A stretch of 39,778 nucleotides of DNA from Flavobacterium sp. CF136. Lineage in GTDB: Bacteria > Bacteroidota > Bacteroidia > Flavobacteriales > Flavobacteriaceae. Both the position numbers and the translations under genes were made by a program. The DNA is taken from positions 1 to 39,778 of the forward strand of contig NZ_AKJZ01000055.1 of the NCBI RefSeq assembly GCF_000282055.1, given 5' to 3'. Under the pieces are notes generated by a model, which was given only the letters and a program-made list of their open reading frames with translations, had not been told where the DNA came from and did no database searches. Below, in pieces: positions 33,371 through 39,778 of this stretch. Position 1 is the first letter of the stretch, and every line of letters starts with the position of its first letter.

Positions 33371-34825
33371 ATGAAAAAGATATATATAGCAGCGTTTGTG
33401 TTTTCAGTATTCTTTCTTACAGGATGTGCAGACGATTATTTAGATGTAGATCAAACAGAATCTATTTCTACAAAAGATATTGAATTATTCAATAATGATG
33501 CTGGCGCAGCTTCGTTTGTCACAGCAATTTATAACAAATTTTTAAATTGGGATATGACTTCTTTTGGTTGGATTGGTCTGTCGAGTATTACTTCTGATGA
33601 TGCAGATAAAGGATCTTCGCCAGGTGATACAGGTACTGATAAAGATGTGTTGGATGCTTTAACTTATAATGCCTCTAATCCTTCTGCCGAGAGTACTTTT
33701 ATTGCCAATTACGACGGAATAAACAGATGTAATCAGGCATTGAATATTCTTCCGAAATTAGATAAAGTAGATGTTAATTTAAGAGCCAGATTAGCTGGTG
33801 AAGCAAAATTTTTAAGAGCTTTTATGTATTTTACTTTGGTAAAATGCTACGGAGGAGTGCCTATTGTAGATCATTTACCGGTTCCTGGTTTAGATTCTGA
33901 CAGAGTTATGCAGTTGACCCGAAAAACATCTGCTGAAGTATATGCTTTCATAGAAGCTGATTTAAATGATGCGATTGCTGCTTTACCTGAAAAAACAGCT
34001 TATTCAGCAAATGAAAAATCAAGAGCTTCAAAAGGGGCCGCTTATGCTTTATTAGCTAAAGTTAGTTTATATCAAAAAAACTGGCAAAAAGTAGTTGATA
34101 ATTGTAATAAAGTTACAGGTTACTCCATTGTTAATGATTATGCTTCAATGTACAGAGCAGGAGGGAAGTTTGATTCAGAATCAATTTTCGAAATTTATGC
34201 ACAAGGTGCTGTTCCGGCTAAAGGGATCGAAGGCTATTCTAACACACAAGGAGCTCGTGGTACCGGCGGCTGGGGCTGGGGCTTTAATACACCATCACAA
34301 AGTTTAGTAAATGCCTATGAAGCTGGTGATGTCAGAAAAGCAGCTACTATTATTTTTAGGGGAACAACTTTATACGATGGCAGAGTGATACCGGTAACGG
34401 TTGAAAACGAAAGATACAATTACAAAGCCTATTCATCAGCTTACACAGATGCATGGGAAACGGATGTTGATATTAAATACCTGAGATATGCCGAAGTTTT
34501 ATTGATGAAAGCGGAAGCTTTGAATGAATTAGGACAAACAAGTGATGCGATTCCGTTATTAAACCAAATCAGACACCGCGCTAACTTAGGAGATACTCCG
34601 GCAGTATCTCAAGGAGATGTCCGAATTGCAATCTGGAAAGAAAGAAGAGTAGAAATGGCTTTTGAGCACGATAGATTTTTTGATTTAGTGCGCACTGGTC
34701 AGGCCAAAGCTGCCTTTGCTGTAGACGGAAAAACCTTCACGGAAAATAAAAACGAATTATTTCCTATTCCGGCGTCATTCTTAAAACAAGCAGATGGTTT
34801 ATCATCTCAAAATCCAGGTTATTAA
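33371..34825 (+). CDS. SusD/RagB-family surface lipoprotein
   Basis: 484 residues. The signal peptide ends in the lipobox FLTGC with lipidated C19, and the motif DDYLDVDQTES follows, as is typical at SusD N-termini. The rest is helical TPR-like with family features: NRCNQALNILPKLDKVD, the RARLAGEAKFLRAFMYFTLVKCYGGVPIV stretch, KASLYQKNW-like repeats, the C-terminal RYAEVLLMKAEALNEL and HDRFFDLVRTGQAK. SusD proteins bind the glycan at the cell surface and form the lid on SusC. It sits four bases after susC and 18 bases before the LamG lipoprotein gene, in one transcript. Confidence 0.95.
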   Translation: MKKIYIAAFVFSVFFLTGCADDYLDVDQTESISTKDIELFNNDAGAASFVTAIYNKFLNWDMTSFGWIGLSSITSDDADKGSSPGDTGTDKDVLDALTYNASNPSAESTFIANYDGINRCNQALNILPKLDKVDVNLRARLAGEAKFLRAFMYFTLVKCYGGVPIVDHLPVPGLDSDRVMQLTRKTSAEVYAFIEADLNDAIAALPEKTAYSANEKSRASKGAAYALLAKVSLYQKNWQKVVDNCNKVTGYSIVNDYASMYRAGGKFDSESIFEIYAQGAVPAKGIEGYSNTQGARGTGGWGWGFNTPSQSLVNAYEAGDVRKAATIIFRGTTLYDGRVIPVTVENERYNYKAYSSAYTDAWETDVDIKYLRYAEVLLMKAEALNELGQTSDAIPLLNQIRHRANLGDTPAVSQGDVRIAIWKERRVEMAFEHDRFFDLVRTGQAKAAFAVDGKTFTENKNELFPIPASFLKQADGLSSQNPGY

Positions 34826-34843
34826 TCCTTAAAGACATTAAAA

Positions 34844-35743
34844 ATGAAAAAAAATAAATCTATTTTCTTGCTTTCTTTTGTTTTAGCTTCAACATTGTTT
34901 GTTGGCTGCGAGGATAGTATTGATAAAGTAAACAGCCCAATTCCGTATGAGTCAATTGGAGGTTATGAAAATTCGGATGATGTTGCCGCTGCCCATTTAG
35001 TATCTAAATTTAGTTTTGAAGGGAATATTGCTGATTCAAAAAACAGTATAACAGATGGAACAGGAACGAATGTTACATATGAAACCGGTATAAAAGGAGA
35101 AGCTTACAAAGGTTCAGCAAGTTCATTTATTGCCTATAATACTGTTGCTAATTCCGTAATAAATTTAAAAAGTATTACAGTTTCAATGTGGATTAAAACA
35201 GAACCACACACTGGAGGAGCACAATCTCTGTTTATGCTCCCTAAAAAAACAGATTTTTGGGGCAATATATTCACTTTAATTGAAGGCACAGGTCCAGCAA
35301 CTACAATGTTGATGAAAAATCATATTCAAAAAGACGTGACGCCAAGTATACCCTGGTCAGGTCAGTTTATTGAGCATGGAGGAGCCAATGTTTTAAATAA
35401 TATGTTTGGTGCATGGAAACATGTGATATGGACTTATAACGGAACCAGTTCTACTTATAGCATGTACATTGACGGACAAAAATTAGACTTACCTGCTTCT
35501 ATTTCTAAAAGATATGCAAGTGATCCTGCTACCGGAGGTGTCGGGTTTGGTGATTTGGCAAGTTCAGAAGTATCAAAATTCATCATTGGAGGCTATCAAC
35601 AGCATTTAGGTGCTCCCTGGGGCAGTGCCGATGGCTGGATGCTTCATTATACAGGATCAATGGATGAATTCAGAATTTATGATGCAGCATTAACAGATAA
35701 TGAAGCTGTAGCCTTATATAAATTAGAAAAAGATAAAAGATAA
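34844..35743 (+). CDS. LamG/concanavalin-like surface lipoprotein of the PUL
   Basis: 299 residues. The signal peptide ends at the lipobox FVGC (C22), followed by acidic EDSIDK, which may help surface export. The bulk (about 50-299) is a LamG/concanavalin-like jelly roll: HLVSKFSFEGNIADSKNSIT, ITVSMWIKTEP, AWKHVIWTYNGTSSTYSMYI, and MDEFRIYDAALTDNEAVALY. No catalytic residues of a laminarinase are evident. In this position it is likely a surface glycan-binding protein (SusE/F-like role). It follows susD by 18 bases and its stop is followed by a terminator-like hairpin. Confidence 0.85.
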   Translation: MKKNKSIFLLSFVLASTLFVGCEDSIDKVNSPIPYESIGGYENSDDVAAAHLVSKFSFEGNIADSKNSITDGTGTNVTYETGIKGEAYKGSASSFIAYNTVANSVINLKSITVSMWIKTEPHTGGAQSLFMLPKKTDFWGNIFTLIEGTGPATTMLMKNHIQKDVTPSIPWSGQFIEHGGANVLNNMFGAWKHVIWTYNGTSSTYSMYIDGQKLDLPASISKRYASDPATGGVGFGDLASSEVSKFIIGGYQQHLGAPWGSADGWMLHYTGSMDEFRIYDAALTDNEAVALYKLEKDKR

Positions 35744-35752
35744 ATTTTAATC

Positions 35753-35784
35753 CACCTGGATTGAAAATATCCAGGTGTTTTTTT
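35753..35784 (+). terminator. Intra-PUL terminator or attenuator between LamG and GH144 genes
   Basis: A perfect nine-base stem (CACCTGGAT, 35753-35761, with ATCCAGGTG, 35769-35777), a seven-base loop and seven T. It lies only ten bases after the LamG stop and 24 bases upstream of the GH144 ATG. Partial read-through would give less enzyme mRNA than transport mRNA. Confidence 0.75.
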
Positions 35785-35808
35785 AGTGTAATCCGACAAT
35801 TTATAAAA

Positions 35809-37185
35809 ATGAAAATCAGTTTATATATCCTTCTTTTTTTGAACGCTTTTAATTCTTGCTCTTCTTCTTCTCCGGAAGGACCGGGTGGAGGAACACCATT
35901 GCCAACAAATCCAATTACACCTTTAACGGACACGCAGGCATTGGACCAGGTTCAAAAAGATGCAATAAAATATTTTTGGGATTATGCAGACCCTAATTCA
36001 AAATTAGCCCGCGAAAGATATCTTACTGAAAATCCTGATTTTGAGTCAAACATTATAACTACCGGCGGTTCCGGTTTTGGGTTAATGACTATTGTTGTAG
36101 GTATAGAAAGAGGTTTTTTACCAAGGGCAGAAGCTGTTTCCAGACTTACAACAGCCTTAACTTTTTTAGAAAAAGCGGAACGTTTTCATGGCGCATGGCC
36201 ACACTGGATGGATAATACAACAGGTAAAGTTATTCCGTTTGGAACAAAAGATAACGGCGGGGATTTGGTAGAGACCTCTTTTGTTTGTCAGGCTTTAATC
36301 ACCATTAGGGAGTATTTTAAAAATGGAAGCACAGCTGAAAAAGAATTAGCCGTAAAAGCGGATGAACTTTGGAAAGGTGTTGAATGGGATTGGTATACCA
36401 AAGGAGAAAATGCATTATACTGGCATTGGTCACCTAATTATGGCTGGGAAATGAACTTTAAATTGGAAGGTTACAATGAATGTTTGATTACATACGTAAT
36501 GGCTGCTTCATCACCAACACATCCAATTTCTGCAGAAGCCTATCATCAGGCTTGGGCAAGAAACGGGGCAATTGTAAACAGCGGTTCCCAATATGGATTG
36601 CCGGTTGTTTTAAATTATAATGGAGCATCAGGAAATGTAGGGCCAATGTTCTGGTCACACTATTCGTATTTAGGTTTAGACCCAAATAACTTAACAGATA
36701 AATATGCTGATTATTGGCAATTGACACAAAATCATGCTAAAATAATGGTTCAGTATAGTATCGCTAACCCAAAAGGATGGAAAGACTATTCGGATAAATG
36801 TTGGGGATTAACCGCAAGTTATACTCGTAATCCAGACGGAACAACGGGTTATACAGCACATCAGCCAAATAATGATACAGGAGTAATTTCGCCTACTGCA
36901 GCCTTATCATCATTTCCGTACACACCAACAGAATCTATGAAGTTTTTACATTATTTATATGATGAAAATAAAACAAAATATGTTGGAATTGCCGGGCCAT
37001 ACGATGCTTTTTCACCACAGTATGATTGGGTAACAAAATGCTATTTAGCCATCGATCAGGGAACAATTGTTCCAATGATTGAGAATTATCGCTCGGGTCT
37101 GTTATGGAAATTATTTATGAACGCATCAGATACCAAACAAGGTTTAATAAAGCTTGGATTTAAATCAACAAAATACGGATTTTAG
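35809..37185 (+). CDS. Glucoamylase-family lipoprotein, GH144-like endo-beta-1,2-glucanase
   Basis: 458 residues from ATG 35809; an earlier TTG at 35761 lies inside the terminator hairpin and is rejected. A lipoprotein signal ends at C17 (AFNSC), followed by a Ser/Gly/Pro-rich linker. The rest is the (alpha/alpha)6 glucoamylase/GH144 fold: GSGFGLMTIVVGIERGFL, DNGGDLVETSF (D148, D152, E155), EGYNECLITYVMAASSPTHP (E224) and FWSHYSYLGLDP. The spacing D-x3-D-x2-E and 69 residues to the GYNE Glu equals, as I recall it, that in the characterised Chitinophaga enzyme. It would cut beta-1,2-glucan to sophoro-oligosaccharides at the cell surface or in the periplasm. Family membership is firm; the substrate is inferred. 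Confidence 0.88.
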   Translation: MKISLYILLFLNAFNSCSSSSPEGPGGGTPLPTNPITPLTDTQALDQVQKDAIKYFWDYADPNSKLARERYLTENPDFESNIITTGGSGFGLMTIVVGIERGFLPRAEAVSRLTTALTFLEKAERFHGAWPHWMDNTTGKVIPFGTKDNGGDLVETSFVCQALITIREYFKNGSTAEKELAVKADELWKGVEWDWYTKGENALYWHWSPNYGWEMNFKLEGYNECLITYVMAASSPTHPISAEAYHQAWARNGAIVNSGSQYGLPVVLNYNGASGNVGPMFWSHYSYLGLDPNNLTDKYADYWQLTQNHAKIMVQYSIANPKGWKDYSDKCWGLTASYTRNPDGTTGYTAHQPNNDTGVISPTAALSSFPYTPTESMKFLHYLYDENKTKYVGIAGPYDAFSPQYDWVTKCYLAIDQGTIVPMIENYRSGLLWKLFMNASDTKQGLIKLGFKSTKYGF

Positions 37186-37229
37186 AAAGTTAATCAGAAA
37201 CAATAAAATATAAATACCACATTTTATTA

Positions 37230-37274
37230 AATCGCCATTGTTCCGAACCAAAATAGGAATATACAATGGCGATT
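37230..37274 (+). other. Stable intergenic hairpin between GH144 and GH3 genes
   Basis: AATCGCCATTGT (37230-37241) pairs perfectly with ACAATGGCGATT (37263-37274), and the inner bases TTCC (37241-37244) and GGAA (37256-37259) extend the stem across a small bulge. There is no T-run, so it is not a plain terminator. It lies 25 bases before the GH3 start and may act in processing, stability or translation of the mRNA. Confidence 0.6.
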
Positions 37275-37298
37275 ACATAAAGAATAATATTATCTAAT

Positions 37299-39599
37299 AT
37301 GAAAAAGAAATTAGCCTTACTCTTTTTAGGATGTGCTGTTTTGGGTTACGCTCAGAAAAAGAACACTAAAAACACAGTAAAAATTAAACCAAAGTCTGAA
37401 TTTGTAGCGGAGCTGATATCTAAAATGACATTGGATGAAAAATTAGGCCAGCTTAATTTACCAACTTCCGGAGATATTACAACAGGGCAGGCTAACAGCT
37501 CAAATATTGCAAAAAATATTGCCGAAGGTAAAGTAGGCGGTTTGTTCAATATAAAATCAGTTCAAAAAATTAAGGAAGTACAAAAGATTGCTGTTGAAAA
37601 AAGCCGTTTAAAAATCCCATTGATTTTTGGAATGGATGTAATTCACGGTTACGAAACAACTTTCCCTATTCCGCTTGGATTATCGTGCACCTGGGATATC
37701 AGTCTGATCGAAAGAAGTGCACAGATTGCAGCTCAGGAAGCCAGTGCCGATGGTATCAACTGGACATTTTCTCCAATGGTTGATATTTCCCGTGATCCTC
37801 GCTGGGGAAGAATTTCTGAAGGTTCAGGAGAAGATCCGTATTTAGGAAGCCAAATTGCAAAAGCAATGGTAAACGGGTATCAGCAACACGATCTTTCAAA
37901 AAACAATTCGATTATGGCATGTGTAAAACATTTCGCTTTATATGGTGCGCCCGAAGCAGGACGTGATTATAATACAGTTGATATGAGCCATATCAGAATG
38001 TTCAATGATTATTTTCCTCCTTACAAAGCTGCTGTAGATGCAGGCGTAGGATCAGTTATGGCTTCTTTCAACGAAATTGACGGAATCCCGGCAACTGGAA
38101 ACAAATGGTTAATGACCGATGTTTTAAGAAAGCAATGGGGTTTTAAAGGTTTTGTAGTGACTGATTTTACCGGAATTCCGGAAATGATTGAACACGGAAT
38201 GGGCGACCTTCAAACAGTTTCTGCAATGTCTTTAAATGCCGGTGTCGAAATGGATATGGTTGGGGAAGGTTTTCTAGGGACTTTAAAAAAATCCTTAGAG
38301 GAGAAAAAAGTAACAATCGAAACAATCGACAACGCAGTTAAACTTATTCTGGAAGCAAAATATGATTTAGGATTATTTGAAGATCCGTATAAATATTGTG
38401 ATGAAAAAAGAGCTAAAACAGAAATTTTCACAACAAGCAGCAGAAAAGAAGCCAGAACAATTGCAGCTCAGTCATTGGTTTTATTAAAAAATAAAAATCA
38501 GTTATTGCCTCTTAAAAAATCAGGCACGATTGCACTTATCGGGCCATTGGCAGATGCCAAAAACAATATGTCAGGAACCTGGAGTGTAGCCACGATTGGT
38601 GATAAATGTATTTCGTTATTACAAGGAATTAAGGAAGCTGCCGGAAAATCTGCAAAAGTACTTTATGCAAAAGGAAGCAATTTAGATTATGATGAAACTT
38701 TTGAAACCAACGCAACAATGTTTGGTAAAACCTTAAATCGTGATCCTCGTTCAAAAGAAGAATTAATTGCAGAAGCCTTAAAAGTAGCGAACCAATCTGA
38801 CGTAATTGTGGCAGCTCTTGGAGAATCTGCAGAAATGAGCGGAGAATCCAGCAGCCGTACAAACTTAGAAATTCCACAAGCACAAAAAGATTTATTAAAC
38901 GAATTATTAAAAACAGGAAAGCCGGTAGTATTAGTTTTATTTGATGGCCGTCCTTTAGTTATAACTGATGAAAATATTACTGTTCCGGCTATTTTAAATG
39001 TTTGGTTTGCAGGAAGTGAAGCGGGTTATGCTATTGCCGATGTTTTATTTGGCGATGTAAATCCTTCAGGGAAATTGACAACGACTTTTCCAAGAAGTGT
39101 AGGGCAGGTACCGATTTATTATGCACATAAAAATACAGGAAGACCTCTTTCTAACACGGAAGGGAAATTCGAAAAATTCAGATCTAACTATTTGGACGAA
39201 AGAAATGAACCATTATTTCCTTTTGGTTTTGGATTGAGTTATACCACCTTTGATTATTCAAATTTGAAAATTTCTTCTGATAAAATGAACTTCAGCGGAA
39301 AAGTAAATGTGACTGTTGATGTTACAAATACAGGGAATTTCGATGGAAAAGAAACGGTTCAATTATACATTAGGGATTTAGTCGGATCTGTTACAAGACC
39401 GGTTAGGGAATTGAAAGGTTTTCAAAAAATAATGCTAAAAAAAGGAGAAAAGCAAACAGTGACTTTTCAAATTACTGTTGAAGATTTAAAATTTTATAAT
39501 TCTGATTTACAATTCGTAGCAGAACCGGGGCAGTTTGATGTTTTTGTTGGAACAAATTCAAACGCCGATAAGAAAGTTAGTTTTGAGTTAACTAAATAA
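37299..39599 (+). CDS. bglX: GH3 beta-glucosidase (BglX-like)
   Basis: 766 residues, the size of BglX-type enzymes. It removes glucose from the non-reducing end of beta-glucosides or oligosaccharides with retention. A signal peptide (about 1-19, ending YAQ) sends it to the periplasm. The N-terminal TIM barrel has IPLIFGMDVIHGYETTFPIP, WGRISEGSGEDPYL, the KHF motif and nucleophile D289 in FVVTDFTGI. The second domain has GESAEMSGESSSRTNLEIP, where the Glu of GESSSR is the likely acid/base. The C-terminus is the fibronectin-like domain (PFGFGLSYTTFDYSNL, VTVDVTNTGNFDGKETVQLY). With the GH144 enzyme it would complete breakdown of sophoro-oligosaccharides. It is the last gene of the PUL. Confidence 0.95.
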   Translation: MKKKLALLFLGCAVLGYAQKKNTKNTVKIKPKSEFVAELISKMTLDEKLGQLNLPTSGDITTGQANSSNIAKNIAEGKVGGLFNIKSVQKIKEVQKIAVEKSRLKIPLIFGMDVIHGYETTFPIPLGLSCTWDISLIERSAQIAAQEASADGINWTFSPMVDISRDPRWGRISEGSGEDPYLGSQIAKAMVNGYQQHDLSKNNSIMACVKHFALYGAPEAGRDYNTVDMSHIRMFNDYFPPYKAAVDAGVGSVMASFNEIDGIPATGNKWLMTDVLRKQWGFKGFVVTDFTGIPEMIEHGMGDLQTVSAMSLNAGVEMDMVGEGFLGTLKKSLEEKKVTIETIDNAVKLILEAKYDLGLFEDPYKYCDEKRAKTEIFTTSSRKEARTIAAQSLVLLKNKNQLLPLKKSGTIALIGPLADAKNNMSGTWSVATIGDKCISLLQGIKEAAGKSAKVLYAKGSNLDYDETFETNATMFGKTLNRDPRSKEELIAEALKVANQSDVIVAALGESAEMSGESSSRTNLEIPQAQKDLLNELLKTGKPVVLVLFDGRPLVITDENITVPAILNVWFAGSEAGYAIADVLFGDVNPSGKLTTTFPRSVGQVPIYYAHKNTGRPLSNTEGKFEKFRSNYLDERNEPLFPFGFGLSYTTFDYSNLKISSDKMNFSGKVNVTVDVTNTGNFDGKETVQLYIRDLVGSVTRPVRELKGFQKIMLKKGEKQTVTFQITVEDLKFYNSDLQFVAEPGQFDVFVGTNSNADKKVSFELTK

Positions 39600-39620
39600 G
39601 TGGTTTGTTGATTAGTAATC

Positions 39621-39653
39621 GCCCTTCGTACTGGTTATACGAAGGGCTTTTTT
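39621..39653 (+). terminator. Rho-independent terminator of the PUL
   Basis: A perfect ten-base GC-rich stem GCCCTTCGTA (39621-39630) with TACGAAGGGC (39638-39647), a seven-base loop and a run of T follow 21 bases after the GH3 stop codon. Confidence 0.92.
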
Positions 39654-39697
39654 ATAAACTTAAAACTCTAAAATGTTAAGTTATGCATTTTTTTGTC

Positions 39698-39776
39698 ATT
39701 TCGACGAAGGAGAAATCACACAAGGAGAGAACGTACTGTAATCGAATATTGCATGCGATTTCTCCTTCGTCGAAAT
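39698..39776. repeat. Palindromic intergenic repeat at the window edge
   Basis: Two perfect inverted 20-base arms, 39698-39717 and 39757-39776 (ATTTCGACGAAGGAGAAATC and its complement), enclose 39 bases. It probably runs slightly past the window end. Palindromes with a TTTCGACGAAGGAGAAAT core are, to my knowledge, repeated in many Flavobacterium genomes. Confidence 0.7.
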
Positions 39777-39778
39777 TG

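Noticed and set aside
35761..35808. Earlier TTG start for the GH144-like gene
   Set aside because: It lies in the terminator hairpin and spoils the lipoprotein signal; ATG 35809 gives a normal one.

Overview
The window looks like a chromosomal segment of a Flavobacterium-like member of the Bacteroidota. It is AT-rich, has candidate TAnnTTTG -7 promoter boxes, a SusC/SusD pair, a T9SS (Por) C-terminal sorting domain on a secreted enzyme, Bacteroidota-type ExbD proteins, and intergenic palindromes of the kind scattered through Flavobacterium genomes. I see no rRNA, tRNA, CRISPR array, transposase or phage gene. I assign the genus from style and protein similarity, not from a marker gene.

Region 1 (1-8417, all minus strand) is housekeeping. 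It holds two tandem ExbD-like proteins (the second cut by the window edge), an RhtA-like exporter, acyl-ACP thioesterase, MiaA, a DEDDh exonuclease/GIY-YIG fusion, a four-helix-bundle protein, a YggS-type PLP protein, 3-hydroxyacyl-CoA dehydrogenase and a Gfo/Idh/MocA oxidoreductase. Pcm (8561-9202) is divergent and starts with TTG.

Region 2 (9405-19460) is mixed. On the minus strand it has a ModF-like double ABC ATPase with a degenerate first half, a rhodanese-type sulfurtransferase, a DUF1398 protein and a C-terminal remnant of an alpha/beta hydrolase. A 998-residue secreted pectate-lyase-like protein follows on the plus strand. A thioesterase, a four-TM membrane protein, a saccharopine-dehydrogenase-like protein and a TlpA-type thioredoxin follow on the minus strand.

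Region 3 (19461-27307) holds dnaK behind a 412-base leader with a sigma-54-like promoter and a repeat-like structured element. Then come a small membrane protein with a Cys/His motif, corA, and pta-ackA, the acetyl-CoA/acetate/ATP pathway, separated by a palindromic repeat.

Region 4 (27360-39653) is a compact polysaccharide utilisation locus (PUL). It comprises a membrane-spanning sensor/HTH regulator, a SusC-like TonB-dependent receptor, a SusD-like lipoprotein, a LamG-domain lipoprotein, a lipoprotein of the glucoamylase/GH144 family and a GH3 beta-glucosidase. GH144 plus GH3 predicts beta-1,2-glucan (sophoran or cyclic glucan) as substrate: surface capture by SusD and the LamG protein, endo-cleavage by GH144, import through SusC and release of glucose by GH3. 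Heptamer repeats upstream of susC, an internal terminator and an intergenic hairpin suggest layered regulation. The locus ends with a strong terminator and a palindrome at the window edge.
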